Shown piece by piece: positions 48,014 through 58,514 of a DNA stretch of 64,000 nt (position 1 is the first letter of the stretch; the number at the start of each line of letters is the position of its first letter). Source of the DNA: Clostridium fermenticellae (GTDB lineage Bacteria; Bacillota; Clostridia; Clostridiales; Clostridiaceae); NCBI RefSeq assembly GCF_003600355.1, contig NZ_CP032416.1, positions 2,624,183-2,688,182 of the forward strand, in the 5' to 3' direction. Below the pieces are notes generated by a model. The model was not told the DNA's origin. It was given only the letters and a program-made list of their open reading frames with translations, and made no database searches. The translations under genes and the position numbers were made by a program.

Positions 48014-48170
48014 CCCCTTAAATTCTATGCTGTATTATCATTATACGTTATTTCTAACAAAATGTTAAAAGTTAATATATAATTTGTGATTTTTTGCAGA
48101 AAATATAAACAATAAACAAATCTTTATTATTATATAAATTCATAAAAAGTAACTTAAATTTTAAAGGCAG

Positions 48171-48863
48171 GTGTTTTGTTTGTTTATAATGCTTATTAGA
48201 ACAATAATTCTATATCTCGTTGTAGTTTCATCCATGCGCCTTATGGGTAAAAAGCAAATAGGTCAATTACAGCCATTTGAACTTGCTGTAGCCATAATGA
48301 TTTCAGAACTTGCTGCTTTACCGATGCAGGATAATCGAGTACCACTTATGGACGGTATTATACCTATAATCACATTATTAATACTTCAAATCACAGTATC
48401 TATACTTGAACTAAAAAGTGAAAAGATGCGAATTTGGTTCAATGGAAAACCAAGTATTCTTATAAAAGATGGCAAAATAGATATAAATGAATTGTACTAT
48501 CAGCAGCTAAATATAAATGATTTAATGGAAGAACTTCGATTAAAAGATATCTATAATCTGGATGATATAGAGTATGCAATACTCGAAACAAGCGGACAGC
48601 TTTCTATTATTCCAAAAACCGAACTTTCAAATGTAACAAAGGAAGATTTAAAAATAAAAGTCTCACAGGAAACCTTACCTATTACTTTAATTTTAGATGG
48701 TAAATTAAATACAAACAATCTAAAAATCGCAAATAAGAATAAAAAATGGCTTAAGTCTCAACTAAAATTACATAAAATAAAATCTTATGAAGAGGTATTC
48801 ATAGCCATCATTGATTCAAAAGGTAAATTTTATTGTCAGGCTAAAAACGACCAGCCAAATTAA
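48171..48863 (+). CDS. DUF421 (YetF-family) membrane protein
   Basis: 230 residues: three N-terminal TM helices (IMLIRTIILYLVVVSSMRLMG, PFELAVAIMISELAALP, IIPIITLLILQITVSIL) and a cytosolic two-part DUF421 domain (FNGKPSILIKDGKID, NINDLMEELRLKDI, DDIEYAILETSGQLSIIPK). Homologues YetF and the germination proteins YkjA/YitF in Bacillus are only partly characterised. The true start may be TTG 48180, six bases after AGGTG. A DUF4363-like gene follows 36 bases later. Confidence 0.85.
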   Translation: MFCLFIMLIRTIILYLVVVSSMRLMGKKQIGQLQPFELAVAIMISELAALPMQDNRVPLMDGIIPIITLLILQITVSILELKSEKMRIWFNGKPSILIKDGKIDINELYYQQLNINDLMEELRLKDIYNLDDIEYAILETSGQLSIIPKTELSNVTKEDLKIKVSQETLPITLILDGKLNTNNLKIANKNKKWLKSQLKLHKIKSYEEVFIAIIDSKGKFYCQAKNDQPN

Positions 48864-48899
48864 CTACTAATTATAAATAAAGAAATGAGGTGTTAAATT

Positions 48900-49280
48900 A
48901 TGAGAAATGTCATTATATCGTTTAGTATTTTTGTATGCATTATAGCAATAAGCGTATTTTCAGTTATTCACATTAATAAAATATGCAATAACTTTGAATA
49001 CCTGAATACAATTATTGAAAATCAAATTGATCACAATTCATTTGATACTGCATACAAAACCTCCATTCATTTTTTAAATGATTGGAATAAACATTCTAGT
49101 ATACTATATATGTTTACAAATCACGCTGAAATAGATAATATAGATAATGAAGTTTCAAAATTAACTCAGTACATAAAATGCAAAAATAAAAGTGAAGCGC
49201 TTGCCTCAACACATACAATTAAAGTATTTCTAGAAAATATATCAGATAACGAAAAGATAAATATACAAAATATATTTTAA
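48900..49280 (+). CDS. DUF4363-like small exported/membrane protein
   Basis: 126 residues, one N-terminal TM helix (about 5-24) then a helical domain with HFLNDWNKHSSILYMFTNHAE (shortened here to LNDWNKHSSILYMFTNH), typical of DUF4363 proteins that accompany DUF421 genes in Clostridia. Function unknown. ATG after GAGGTG. Confidence 0.75.
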   Translation: MRNVIISFSIFVCIIAISVFSVIHINKICNNFEYLNTIIENQIDHNSFDTAYKTSIHFLNDWNKHSSILYMFTNHAEIDNIDNEVSKLTQYIKCKNKSEALASTHTIKVFLENISDNEKINIQNIF

Positions 49281-49386
49281 AACACAAATAAATTGATTTA
49301 TAATTAAGAAAGAAGTGGAAAATATCTGCTTAATATTAGAATAATTTATATAAACAATAAATTTTATTCGGAAGGTGGAATATAAA

Positions 49387-50310
49387 ATGGCATTGGTTAC
49401 TACTAGAGATATGTTTAAAAAAGCGTATGAAGGAAATTATGCAATAGGAGCTTTTAATATAAACAACATGGAAATTATACAGGGTGTTGTTAATGGAGCA
49501 AAAGCTGAAAATTCTCCTGTAATCCTTCAAGTTTCGTCTGGTGCATTAAAATATGCAGGTCCAAAATATTTGAAAGCTATGGTTGATGCTGCAATTGCAG
49601 ATACCGGATTAGATATCGCACTTCACCTGGACCATGGCCCTGATTTTGAGACTGTAAAACTTGCTATAGAAACTGGTTTTACTTCTGTAATGTTCGACGG
49701 TTCTCATCTGCCATATGAAGAAAACATAGCTAAAACTAAAGAAATCGTAGAATATGCTCATGATCATAGTGTTGTTGTTGAAGCTGAACTTGGAGTTCTG
49801 GCTGGTGTAGAGGATGATGTTAAGAGCGATGTTCATATATACACAGACCCAGATCAGGCAAAGGATTTTGTAGAAAAAACTGGTGTGGATTCACTCGCTA
49901 TAGCCATAGGAACAAGCCATGGCGCATACAAATTTACTGGAGAAGCAAAATTAAGATTTGATATACTCGAAGAAATACAAAATAAATTACCCGGTTTCCC
50001 AATAGTTCTTCACGGTGCATCTTCAGTAGATCCAGAGTCTGTTGAAACCTGCAATAAATTTGGTGGAAATATAGCAGGTGCCAAAGGCGTTCCAAATGAA
50101 ATGCTTAGAAAAGCTTCTTCAATGGCAGTATGTAAAATAAATATGGATACTGATATAAGACTTGCAATGACTGCTTCTGTAAGAAAAGTGTTTGGTGAAA
50201 ACCCAAAGGAATTTGATCCTAGAAAATACTTAGGTCCTGCAAGAGATAATATACAAAAATTAGTTCAATATAAGATTAAAAATGTTTTAGGTTCAAGTAA
50301 CAAACTGTAA
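49387..50310 (+). CDS. fba: Fructose-bisphosphate aldolase, class II
   Basis: Zinc aldolase of glycolysis, 307 residues. Zinc and catalytic regions: LDIALHLDHGPDFE (Asp, His), VVEAELGVLAGVEDD, AIAIGTSHGAYKF, FPIVLHGASSVDPE and KINMDTDIRLAMT. ATG 49387 follows AGGTGG; an upstream GTG overlaps it. Monocistronic, with a strong terminator. Confidence 0.97.
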   Translation: MALVTTRDMFKKAYEGNYAIGAFNINNMEIIQGVVNGAKAENSPVILQVSSGALKYAGPKYLKAMVDAAIADTGLDIALHLDHGPDFETVKLAIETGFTSVMFDGSHLPYEENIAKTKEIVEYAHDHSVVVEAELGVLAGVEDDVKSDVHIYTDPDQAKDFVEKTGVDSLAIAIGTSHGAYKFTGEAKLRFDILEEIQNKLPGFPIVLHGASSVDPESVETCNKFGGNIAGAKGVPNEMLRKASSMAVCKINMDTDIRLAMTASVRKVFGENPKEFDPRKYLGPARDNIQKLVQYKIKNVLGSSNKL

Positions 50311-50331
50311 TCAATAATATTCTTATTTAAA

Positions 50332-50370
50332 CTTTAGGCTGTATTACAACATTAGTAATACAGCCTAAAG
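50332..50370 (+). terminator. Terminator after fba
   Basis: CTTTAGGCTGTATTA pairs exactly with TAATACAGCCTAAAG, followed by TTTATCTAT. Confidence 0.85.
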
Positions 50371-50535
50371 TTTATCTATCCTCTTTTCAAACCTTTCATT
50401 TATAATAAATTGTTAAGTTTTTCAGCACACAAATCCCCTTATATATATGATATAATAATATTAATTTGTATTGCAACAAATACTTTTTATTTTAATACAT
50501 CAAGAGGTATTGGATTTAGGAATGGAGAATGATTC

Positions 50536-51417
50536 ATGTTTGGCTATGTTACTCCATGTAAAATGGAGCTTAAAATTAAAGATTATGAAAAGTTTAAAGC
50601 TTATTACTGCGGACTATGCAAATCAATAAAAACTAATATTGGCAATATCCCAAGATTTTCACTTAATTATGACATGACATTCTTAGCTATACTGCTTGAT
50701 TCTATTTATGGTGAAAAAACATCATATAGTAAAATAACATGTTCTATTCATGTTTTAAAGAAAAAAATCATAGTTAATGAAAATAACTGTTTAAAATATG
50801 CGGCATTTTGTAATATAATCCTGAGTTATTACAAACTTCTGGATAATATTAACGATGATTCATCATTTAAAAGTAGAGTCTTTTCCATATTCTTAAAAAA
50901 ATATGTACAAAATGTTCCACCATACTTAAATGGACATTTAGACTATATAAAAGAAGAGTTAAATAACTTAAATACAATTGAATCCTTAAATAAAAGTTGT
51001 GAATCAATAGATAAGGTTTCCCATCCATTTGCCAAACTTATAGGTTTTATTTTATCATCATATAAAAATGACGAAAATAAACCCAATTTATATTGGCTCG
51101 GTTATAACCTCGGAAAATGGATCTATATAATAGATGCCTGGGACGATTTAGAAAATGACATTAAGGGCAAAAAATTTAATGCAATAAATGCTTGTTTTAA
51201 TAAATCCAACGATGATTATAAAACCTTTTCTAAAAGTATAGAAAGACAGATTGACTTTACATTGGTTTCTTGTGCCTCTGAGTGCTTAGCCACCTTAAAT
51301 AAATTACCTTTAAAAAGAAATGAAGACTTACTATACAATATACTACAACTTGGATTAATGGAAAAAATGGATAAAGTATTTAAAAGGAGTGTTTACAACA
51401 ATGAAAAATCCATATGA
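50536..51417 (+). CDS. DUF5685-like protein
   Basis: 293 residues beginning [20 protein letters not shown] then [11 protein letters not shown] and [17 protein letters not shown], the pattern of DUF5685 proteins. Cysteine-containing and mostly helical. Near residue 220 it has [12 protein letters not shown], reminiscent of the Asp-rich motifs of isoprenoid-synthase-fold proteins, but I would not assign catalysis. It overlaps the start region of the next, DnaJ-domain gene, so translation is coupled. Confidence 0.75.
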   Translation: MFGYVTPCKMELKIKDYEKFKAYYCGLCKSIKTNIGNIPRFSLNYDMTFLAILLDSIYGEKTSYSKITCSIHVLKKKIIVNENNCLKYAAFCNIILSYYKLLDNINDDSSFKSRVFSIFLKKYVQNVPPYLNGHLDYIKEELNNLNTIESLNKSCESIDKVSHPFAKLIGFILSSYKNDENKPNLYWLGYNLGKWIYIIDAWDDLENDIKGKKFNAINACFNKSNDDYKTFSKSIERQIDFTLVSCASECLATLNKLPLKRNEDLLYNILQLGLMEKMDKVFKRSVYNNEKSI

Positions 51418-52003
51418 AACACTTGGAGTAAATGAAAATGCATCAAAGGATGAAATAAAGAGTGCTTATAGAAAGCTAGCCAAAAAATTTCATCCTGATC
51501 AATATGGCAACAATCCACTTAAAGATCTTGCTGAGGAAAAAATGAGAGAAATAAATGAAGCTTATGACTACCTTATGAAAAATTCACCACAAAGTAGCAG
51601 TTATTCAGGCAGTGGTAATAGTTCTAATTCTTACAATGGCTCAAATACATATTCTGAAATAGAAATGGATATCAGAAATGGCAATTTTGCTTTTGCCGAA
51701 CAGAAATTAAATAAAATAACCACACGGAATGCCGAATGGAACTATCTTATGGGATTAGTCAATCTTAAACGCGGATGGTATAACGATGCTTTAAACAACT
51801 TAAATAATGCCTGCAGACTTGAACCCTATAATATGAAATACAGAGAAGCTTTAAATCAACTGAATAATTCAAATAGATCTTACAGAGAACCTTACTACAA
51901 TAACAGAAGAGGAAATTCTGATATGTGTGATATGTGTGCAACTCTTTATTGTATGGATGCATGTTGTGAATGCAATGGTGGAGATTTTATAGGTTGTTGT
52001 TAA
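51401..52003 (+). CDS. J-domain protein with cysteine-rich C-terminus
   Basis: 200 residues: an N-terminal J domain ([23 protein letters not shown] motif in KKFHPDQYG), a Ser/Asn/Gly-rich linker, a tetratricopeptide-like pair ([30 protein letters not shown]), and a tail with nine cysteines in 27 residues ([18 protein letters not shown], ending GCC). It should stimulate an Hsp70 partner; the tail may bind zinc or attach to membranes. ATG 51401 after AAAGGAG. Lies inside the DUF5685 operon. Confidence 0.88.
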   Translation: MKNPYETLGVNENASKDEIKSAYRKLAKKFHPDQYGNNPLKDLAEEKMREINEAYDYLMKNSPQSSSYSGSGNSSNSYNGSNTYSEIEMDIRNGNFAFAEQKLNKITTRNAEWNYLMGLVNLKRGWYNDALNNLNNACRLEPYNMKYREALNQLNNSNRSYREPYYNNRRGNSDMCDMCATLYCMDACCECNGGDFIGCC

Positions 52004-52022
52004 AAAAGGAAGGATATTTTTT

Positions 52023-52541
52023 ATGAACAGTATTAAAAATAAATCATCATACATAGCAAAAGGCGGTCTATTTACCGCTGTTGGAGTTATACTTGTTTAT
52101 TTAAGTACTATATTCCCGGTAAATAGACTATTTTTACTCATGATTGCCTCCTGTATAATACCAATGTGTGTAATAGATTTAGGACTTAAAAATGCTCTCA
52201 CAATTTATTTATCAACTTCGCTTTTATCATTACTCATAGGCGGTATTAGAGCTACAACTATTTTCTATGTGGTCTTTTTCGGATCATATGGAATAATAAA
52301 ATACTATATAGAAAAAATAAGCAAACTTTATGTGGAAATAATACTTAAACTCATATTTTTTAATATCTGTTTGGCTTTTATGTATTTTACTTTTAAATTA
52401 TTTATAGCAAATTTAATTAACTTAAACTTATCTATATACATTGTTTTAATAGTTGTACAATTTGCATTTTTAATTTACGATTATGCTGTAACCTTGTTTA
52501 TAAATTATATAAACAATAGATTTTATAAAAAAAAGTATTGA
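52023..52541 (+). CDS. Small integral membrane protein, unknown
   Basis: 172 residues with five or six TM segments (GGLFTAVGVILVYLSTIF near the start). The topology recalls ECF S-components or DUF2232, but I see no decisive signature. Start ATG after AAGGAAGGA, 19 bases after the J-domain gene, same operon. Confidence 0.65.
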   Translation: MNSIKNKSSYIAKGGLFTAVGVILVYLSTIFPVNRLFLLMIASCIIPMCVIDLGLKNALTIYLSTSLLSLLIGGIRATTIFYVVFFGSYGIIKYYIEKISKLYVEIILKLIFFNICLAFMYFTFKLFIANLINLNLSIYIVLIVVQFAFLIYDYAVTLFINYINNRFYKKKY

Positions 52542-52565
52542 CATATTATTTGATTTTGGTATAAT
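52538..52565 (+). promoter_or_regulatory. Promoter of tRNA-Gln
   Basis: TTGACA (52538-52543) and TATAAT (52560-52565), spacer 16, 32 bases upstream of the tRNA. It overlaps the end of the preceding membrane gene. Confidence 0.85.
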
Positions 52566-52597
52566 ATCTAGTGTTGAGATGTTAAGACATTATATGT

Positions 52598-52672
52598 TGC
52601 CCATTCGCCAAATGGTAAGGCACCTGCCTCTGGAGCAGGCATCTGTTGGTTCGAATCCAGCATGGGCAGCCA
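52598..52672 (+). tRNA. tRNA-Gln (CTG)
   Basis: 75 nt including CCA. TGCCCAT acceptor pairs with ATGGGCA; anticodon arm CCTGC-CTCTGGA-GCAGG gives CUG; TTCGAATC T-loop present. Decodes CAG. Confidence 0.95.
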
Positions 52673-52677
52673 TAAAA

Positions 52678-52702
52678 GAGCTTTTTAGAAGTTCTTTTTT
52701 TT
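52678..52702 (+). terminator. Terminator after tRNA-Gln
   Basis: GAGCTT pairs with AAGTTC, followed by nine T. Confidence 0.75.
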
Positions 52703-52738
52703 TATCCAAAAACCTTGTTAAATATTCTGTTTTCTTGC

Positions 52739-52767
52739 TTGACAAAAGATTTTCATTAATATAAAAT
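52739..52767 (+). promoter_or_regulatory. Promoter of leuS
   Basis: TTGACA (52739-52744) and TAAAAT (52762-52767) with 17-base spacer, upstream of the leuS T-box. Confidence 0.75.
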
Positions 52768-52807
52768 CATTATTATATAATTATAATAGATTTCTATATT
52801 GTGCTTT

Positions 52808-53022
52808 GAAGAGGAGCAGTAATTTGTACATCATCCAAAGAGAGCTGTTACTTGCTGGGAAGCAGCGTTGATGTAATATGAACTTACCTCAGAGTTTATC
52901 TGTAAAAACAGATACGGACAAAACCGTTATATTTTAAAGTGAAATCTTTTTAAGATTTAATTAGAGTGGTACCGCGGAATAAAGCTTTTCGTCTCTTAAA
53001 TGAGATGTATGAGCTTTTTTAT
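52808..53022 (+). promoter_or_regulatory. T-box leader of leuS, leucine specifier, with terminator
   Basis: GAAGAGGAGCAGTAA start, AGAGAGCTG, TTGCTGGGAAGCAG, then GAAC-TTA-CCTCAGAG with TTA (Leu codon) at 52884-52886, and the T-box AGAGTGGTACCGCGG at 52963-52977. A terminator hairpin (AAAGCT..GTCTC / GAGAT..AGCTTT, 52981-53017) with a T tail follows. The layout matches the cysK leader of this window. Confidence 0.93.
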
Positions 53023-53105
53023 TTTACAATGTTTTTATTACCTATATAGATAATTCTTTTTAGTTAAAATGTTATATATAAACGATAAATCAAAGGAGAG
53101 GTATT

Positions 53106-55541
53106 ATGGGAAACTACAGTACTAATATTGATAAAAAATGGCAAAAAAAATGGGAAGAATCTGAATTATATAAATTTGATGAAAAAAATCCTGGAGAGAA
53201 ACTTTATACTTTAGAGATGTTCTCCTATCCTTCTGGAAGTAAACTTCATGCAGGACACTGGTTTAATTATGGTCCAGTAGATTCATGGGCAAGGATGAAA
53301 AAAATGCAGGGATACAATGTATTTCAGCCAATGGGTTTTGATGCATTTGGACTTCCTGCAGAAAACTACGCTATAAAAACAGGAATTCATCCTAAAGATT
53401 CAACAATGAAGAATATAGATACTATGGAAAAGCAATTAAAATCCATGGGTGCCATGTTTAACTGGGAAAATGAAGTAATAACATGTCTTCCCGAATACTA
53501 CAAATGGAATCAATGGTTATTCCTACAATTATATAAACATGGATTGGCATACAGAAGTAAAGCTCCAGTAAATTGGTGCCCTAGCTGCAACACTGTTCTT
53601 GCTAATGAACAAGTAATTGACGGCAAATGTGAAAGATGCAGTACAGAGGTAGTTAGAAAAGATTTGACTCAATGGTTCTTAAAAATTACAAACTATGCAG
53701 ATGAACTACTTGAAAAATTAGATGATCTTGATTGGCCGCAAAAAACAAAAGCTATGCAAAGACATTGGATCGGAAAATCAAAGGGTGCAGAAGTAACATT
53801 TAAAATTGCCGATTCAAATTTGAATTTCAAAGTATTTACAACCAGGGTTGATACACTATTTGGAGTTACATATGCTGTTTTAGCTCCTGAAAACAAGTTA
53901 GTTGATCAAATAACAACTCCAGAATATAAAGATGCTGTTGAAGAATATAAAAAACAAGCAAAAGCTCAATCTGAAATTGAAAGACAATCCTTATCAAGAG
54001 AAAAAACTGGTGTATTTACAGGTTCATATGCTATAAATCCTATAAATAATAGAAAAGTTCCTATCTGGGTTGCAGACTATGTATTAAGTACATATGGAAC
54101 AGGTGCTGTAATGGCAGTTCCCGCTCATGATGAAAGAGATTTTGATTTTGCTACAAAATACAAACTTCCTATAGAAAGAGTAATTGAGGGAGGAGATCTT
54201 CCATATGTAAAACACGGTAAAATGATAAACAGCGGTGAATTTACCGGATTGTTTACAGATGAAGGCAAAGAAGCTATCGTTACAAAACTTTCAAAAGATG
54301 ATTTAGGAGGATGGAAAATAAATTACAGGTTGAGAGATTGGTTAATCTCAAGGCAGAGATATTGGGGAACTCCTATTCCTATAATTTATTGTGATGACTG
54401 CGGAATTGTCCCTGTACCGGAAGATGAGCTTCCTGTTGAATTACCATATGATGTAGAATTTTCTCCTGATGGTAAATCTCCACTTTCAAAGTCAGAAAAG
54501 TTTATGAATACTACTTGTCCTATATGTGGAAAACCTGCTAGAAGAGAAGCGGATACACTAGATACTTTTGTATGTTCCTCATGGTATTACTTAAGATATG
54601 TTGACAACAAAAACAGTGAAAAACCTTTTGATACCGAAAAAGTAAATAGAATGCTTCCAGTAGACATGTATGTTGGCGGCCCTGAGCATGCTTGTATGCA
54701 TCTCTTATATGCCAGATTCATAACTAAGGCTTTAAGAGATATGGGCTATATCAATTTTGATGAACCATTTTCATCACTAAGACATCAGGGATTAATATTA
54801 GGTCCCGATGGACAAAAAATGAGTAAATCTAAGGGAAATACAATTTCACCGGACGATTATATACAAAAATTTGGTGCAGATGTATTCAGAATGTATTTAA
54901 TGTTCGGTTTTGATTATAGTGAAGGCGGTGCCTGGAGTGATGATGGCATAAACTCTATGTCAAGATATATAGATAAAATAGGGAGATTGTTAAGTTCCTG
55001 CAAAGATGAGATAAAAAATCCTAAAAACAATACTACAAGCTTTGGCAGTGCAGAAAAGGACTTGAATTATGTAAGAAATTTCTCAATTCATTCTATTTCA
55101 CATGATGCGGCAAAATTCCAGTTTAATACTTCTATAGCCAGACTTATGGAATATACAAATGCAATTTCAAAATATCTATCGGAAGATATTAAAAATGCTA
55201 AATTTTTAAAGGATTGTATTATAGATTTCTTAAAACTTTTAGCTCCATTTGCGCCTCATTTTGCCGAGGAACAATGGGAAATTCAAGATATGCCATATTC
55301 AATTTTTAATCAAAAATGGCCAGAATTCGATGCTAATGCATTAATAAAGGATGAAGTTGAAATTGCTATTCAAATCAATGGTAAAATAAGAGCAAAAATG
55401 AATATACCAACTGATTTATCTGAAGATGATATAAGGAAAATTTCTATAAAAAATGAGATCATAAATAAAGATCTTGAAAATAAAGAGATTAAAAAAATTA
55501 TTGTTGTCAAGGGACGACTTGTAAACATAGTAGCTAAATAA
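53106..55541 (+). CDS. leuS: Leucyl-tRNA synthetase
   Basis: Class I synthetase, 811 residues. HIGH-type motif [14 protein letters not shown] near 38-51, zinc-like cysteines [14 protein letters not shown], editing domain ([33 protein letters not shown]), and KMSKS in [12 protein letters not shown] near 573. ATG after GGAGAGG. Controlled by its T-box. Confidence 0.98.
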   Translation: MGNYSTNIDKKWQKKWEESELYKFDEKNPGEKLYTLEMFSYPSGSKLHAGHWFNYGPVDSWARMKKMQGYNVFQPMGFDAFGLPAENYAIKTGIHPKDSTMKNIDTMEKQLKSMGAMFNWENEVITCLPEYYKWNQWLFLQLYKHGLAYRSKAPVNWCPSCNTVLANEQVIDGKCERCSTEVVRKDLTQWFLKITNYADELLEKLDDLDWPQKTKAMQRHWIGKSKGAEVTFKIADSNLNFKVFTTRVDTLFGVTYAVLAPENKLVDQITTPEYKDAVEEYKKQAKAQSEIERQSLSREKTGVFTGSYAINPINNRKVPIWVADYVLSTYGTGAVMAVPAHDERDFDFATKYKLPIERVIEGGDLPYVKHGKMINSGEFTGLFTDEGKEAIVTKLSKDDLGGWKINYRLRDWLISRQRYWGTPIPIIYCDDCGIVPVPEDELPVELPYDVEFSPDGKSPLSKSEKFMNTTCPICGKPARREADTLDTFVCSSWYYLRYVDNKNSEKPFDTEKVNRMLPVDMYVGGPEHACMHLLYARFITKALRDMGYINFDEPFSSLRHQGLILGPDGQKMSKSKGNTISPDDYIQKFGADVFRMYLMFGFDYSEGGAWSDDGINSMSRYIDKIGRLLSSCKDEIKNPKNNTTSFGSAEKDLNYVRNFSIHSISHDAAKFQFNTSIARLMEYTNAISKYLSEDIKNAKFLKDCIIDFLKLLAPFAPHFAEEQWEIQDMPYSIFNQKWPEFDANALIKDEVEIAIQINGKIRAKMNIPTDLSEDDIRKISIKNEIINKDLENKEIKKIIVVKGRLVNIVAK

Positions 55542-55543
55542 AC

Positions 55544-55565
55544 GGGAGCTTTTGGCTCCCTTTTA
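55544..55565. terminator. Terminator between leuS and the convergent alarmone synthetase
   Basis: GGGAGC-TTTTG-GCTCCC followed by TTTTATTTAT on the plus strand. Confidence 0.85.
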
Positions 55566-56351
55566 TTTATACATTTGTAGTGTCCTTTCTGTATCTCTCA
55601 AAAGACTTGATAATTCAAATACCTCTCCTTCTTCTATCAATTTATTTATTTGAGTCTGATATCTTGTAGCTTCTGCAAATTTACCCATAGATGAGAGAGT
55701 TAAAATATTATTTATTATGTGTGAGACAAGGCTAGATTTCACTTCAAACAACCTCTGGGCGTCTTTTATCTCATCTTTTATCTCAAGCATCTGTTCATCT
55801 AATTGAAATGCAGCATCAGCTGCCATCTTAAGCTTTAACTTTATATTATTAGGTATTTCATGTTTATATTTATAATTTAAGGAGTGTTCTATAGTTGCCC
55901 AAAAATTCATTGCAAGTGTTCTTATCTGGAACTCTGCTAAGATATCTTTCTCTCCAAATGACATATTAACTGGATATTTTATAATTACATGATGGCTTCT
56001 ATATCCACTTGCTTTAACATTTGTTATATAATTTTTTTCATACATAATCTGCATATCTTTTCTTTTTCTCATTATTTCAACAACTGTTTCGATATCATCA
56101 ACAAACTGACACATAACCCTAACCCCAGCTACATCTTCCATTTCATAACCAACTCTATCAAGTGGTATATCCAATTTATTAGCCTTATCTATTATACTGG
56201 ATATTTCTTTAACTCTTCCTGTAACAAATTCTATCGGTGAATATTCATTTCTTTTTCTATACTCTCTCCTTATGCTCTTAAATTTAACCTTCAGCTCATC
56301 CACAGCCTGTTCATATGGTATCAAAAAATCATTCCATTCGTTTATAGCCAT
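55563..56351 (-). CDS. Small alarmone synthetase (RelA/SpoT-domain GTP pyrophosphokinase)
   Basis: 262 residues with a single RelA/SpoT synthetase domain: EFVTGRVKEISSIIDKANK, YEMEDVAGVRVMCQFVDD (metal-binding Asp), YRSHHVIIKYPV, FQIRTLAMNFWATIEHSLNYK. No HD hydrolase. It belongs to the RelQ/YjbM type and makes (p)ppGpp or related. ATG after GGGAGGG. Confidence 0.92.
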   Translation of the reverse strand: MAINEWNDFLIPYEQAVDELKVKFKSIRREYRKRNEYSPIEFVTGRVKEISSIIDKANKLDIPLDRVGYEMEDVAGVRVMCQFVDDIETVVEIMRKRKDMQIMYEKNYITNVKASGYRSHHVIIKYPVNMSFGEKDILAEFQIRTLAMNFWATIEHSLNYKYKHEIPNNIKLKLKMAADAAFQLDEQMLEIKDEIKDAQRLFEVKSSLVSHIINNILTLSSMGKFAEATRYQTQINKLIEEGEVFELSSLLRDTERTLQMYK

Positions 56352-56573
56352 TATGCCCTCCCGACACCTAACATTAATAATATTGAATCCACTTATATAT
56401 AATTATACTACTACTTTTTAATTAGTATAATTATTATATAACAATTAAAAATATAAATTTAGATCTATAGAAGATTATGCCTTTAATGATTTTTTTGGTA
56501 TAATATAGTTAAATATGTTTTTTAGACTGTTTAAAATTGAATTTAAAATGGAGGAGATTTAGAATTTAACGAT

Positions 56574-57398
56574 ATGAGTGAAATTAATATACAAAACACT
56601 AAAGAATATGATAATGAAGAAAAAGAAACCCAACAATCAAAAATTGAAGCTCAAAAAAAGTTAATATATGATAAAACAGTTACATGCCCTATCTGTCAAA
56701 ATACCTTTAAGGCAAAGGCAGTAAAAACTTCAGCCTATAGAGTGCAAAAAAAGGATCCTGATTTTTTCATAAGATATTTACGTATTAACCCTTATTTCTA
56801 TGACGTATGGGTATGTAATGATTGTGGATACTCGCTAATAAAAAGCGACTTTCCAAAAATAAGAAAATATCAAATAGATGCAATAAAAGAAAAAATCACA
56901 CCTAAGTGGCACAGCAGAACATATCCAGATGTATACAATGTAGATACTGCAATTGAAAGGTATAAGCTTTCTTTAATAAATTATCATGCAATGGATGCAA
57001 AAGCTAGTCAAAAGGCTATGAACACCTTGAAACTAGCATGGATGTATAGAATTTTAGACGATAAGAAAAACGAGTCGAATTTCTTAAAACAGACTCTTGA
57101 AAATTTTAATTATTCTTATTCCAATGAGAATTTTCCAATATGCGGCATGGATCAATACACATTTGAGTATTTACTAGGTGAACTCAATATGAAACTTAAG
57201 AATACTGATGAAGCCCTAAAATGGTTTGGAAATGTCATTACAGGTATAGGAACACCTTATAAAATTAAGGATATGGCTATCAGTCAAAAAGATATTATAA
57301 ATAAAATGCTTAATCCTAAGAAAGATAACATCTCTACTGATACACAAAAAAATCACAACTCAAATAATAAAGGCTTTCTTTCAAATCTTTTTAAATAA
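56574..57398 (+). CDS. DUF2225 protein
   Basis: 274 residues. The N-terminal half carries two Cys-X2-Cys pairs (CPICQNTFKAKAV; VWVCNDCGYSL), suggesting a zinc ribbon, followed by a helical TPR-like half (YKLSLINYHAMDAKASQKAM) and an Asn/Lys-rich tail. Typical DUF2225 of Firmicutes; function unknown. The GGAGGAG lies about 17 bases before the ATG, farther than usual. Confidence 0.85.
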   Translation: MSEINIQNTKEYDNEEKETQQSKIEAQKKLIYDKTVTCPICQNTFKAKAVKTSAYRVQKKDPDFFIRYLRINPYFYDVWVCNDCGYSLIKSDFPKIRKYQIDAIKEKITPKWHSRTYPDVYNVDTAIERYKLSLINYHAMDAKASQKAMNTLKLAWMYRILDDKKNESNFLKQTLENFNYSYSNENFPICGMDQYTFEYLLGELNMKLKNTDEALKWFGNVITGIGTPYKIKDMAISQKDIINKMLNPKKDNISTDTQKNHNSNNKGFLSNLFK

Positions 57399-57446
57399 TA
57401 GGTTTCTATCTGTTACGATATTTACACTTATTTAAAACTATTAAAC

Positions 57447-57490
57447 AAAACTAGGTTGTGAAAAAATGTTAACTCTCACAACCTAGTTTT
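57447..57490. terminator. Bidirectional terminator
   Basis: AAAACTAGGTTGTGA and its exact inverse; convergent between the DUF2225 gene and the metallophosphoesterase gene. Confidence 0.85.
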
Positions 57491-58178
57491 ATAAAATTTT
57501 TATAGGATCAAATTCTAAAAAGTCACTTGAGGTTAATATGTACTCTATATTATTTAATTCACCATTAAATGCCTTTGAAGTCGACAGGCTTCCATGCAGA
57601 TGCCCATATATTACTTTTTCTACTTCGTACTCCTTAAATATCTGTGTAAAGCCGGATTCTATAAGTTTTTCATTTACAGGCGGATAATGAATCATACAGA
57701 TAAATTTATTAATCCCCTGCTTTTTAGCAGATTCAAGCGAAAGCTTCAGCCTTATTATCTCTCTATTATATATCTTTTGGTCATGTTCTGAAAAATTATC
57801 TGTTCCGGGAAGTACCCAACCCCTTGTTCCACAGATAGCATAATCATCATATAAAAAAAAATTATTCTGTATAAATTTCATATCATCGTACAAACCATTT
57901 AATTTTGTAATACTGCTCCACCAATAATCATGATTTCCTCTAATCATAATTTTTTTACCTGGAAGATTATGAATCCATTCTAGATCCTGCATTCCATCCT
58001 CCATATTTATAGACCACGATATATCTCCAGCAATTAACACAGTATCTTCACACTTAACCCTATCTTCCCAATTACTTTTTAATTTTTCATCATGTTTATA
58101 CCAGTTACTTCCGAACACATCCATTGGTTTGTTACCTTTTAAATCCAGATGCAAATCTGATATAGCAAATAACGCCAC
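57489..58178 (-). CDS. Calcineurin-like metallophosphoesterase
   Basis: 229 residues with the ligand series DLHLD, GDISW, RGNHDYWW, MIHYPP and YGHLHGS. Substrate unknown. GTG start at 58178 after GAGGGTG. It follows the FlhB-like gene by 11 bases. Confidence 0.92.
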   Translation of the reverse strand: MALFAISDLHLDLKGNKPMDVFGSNWYKHDEKLKSNWEDRVKCEDTVLIAGDISWSINMEDGMQDLEWIHNLPGKKIMIRGNHDYWWSSITKLNGLYDDMKFIQNNFFLYDDYAICGTRGWVLPGTDNFSEHDQKIYNREIIRLKLSLESAKKQGINKFICMIHYPPVNEKLIESGFTQIFKEYEVEKVIYGHLHGSLSTSKAFNGELNNIEYILTSSDFLEFDPIKIL

Positions 58179-58189
58179 TAAATCACCCT

Positions 58190-58453
58190 CTATTTACTCG
58201 CCTTTTTATCCATACTCATAACATACGCTATTACCTTTGCAACCGCATCATATAAATCCATAGGAATAGCATTTCCAACATCGACATTTGTCAAAAGATC
58301 TGTTAGCTCCTTATTGTATACTATAGGTACATTACTATTTTTCGCATTTTCTATTATTTTATCTGCAATACACCCCATGCCGGCAGCTGTAACCATTGGT
58401 GCCTCATATCCGTCTTCATACCTTAGAGCCGCAGCCTTTTTTCTTTTATCCAC
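58190..58453 (-). CDS. Stand-alone FlhB C-terminal domain protein (YlqH-like)
   Basis: 87 residues equal to the cytosolic tail of the flagellar export switch FlhB (KKAAALRYEDGYEAPMVTAA, ADKIIENAKNSNVPI), but without the self-cleaving NPTH and without membrane helices. Bacillus YlqH is the same kind of protein. I start at GTG 58453 after TAGGAG. The preceding gene is a hook-length-control-like protein, as in the Bacillus ylqG-ylqH pair. Confidence 0.88.
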   Translation of the reverse strand: MDKRKKAAALRYEDGYEAPMVTAAGMGCIADKIIENAKNSNVPIVYNKELTDLLTNVDVGNAIPMDLYDAVAKVIAYVMSMDKKASK

Positions 58454-58514
58454 GGAAAACACTCCTATCTTGAACTAATTTTAATTATAAATTGTTATAA
58501 TGTGATTGTAAATA

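Noticed and set aside
52579-52764. 61-codon frame across 52.6 kb
   Set aside because: It covers the tRNA-Gln gene and its terminator; no ribosome site.
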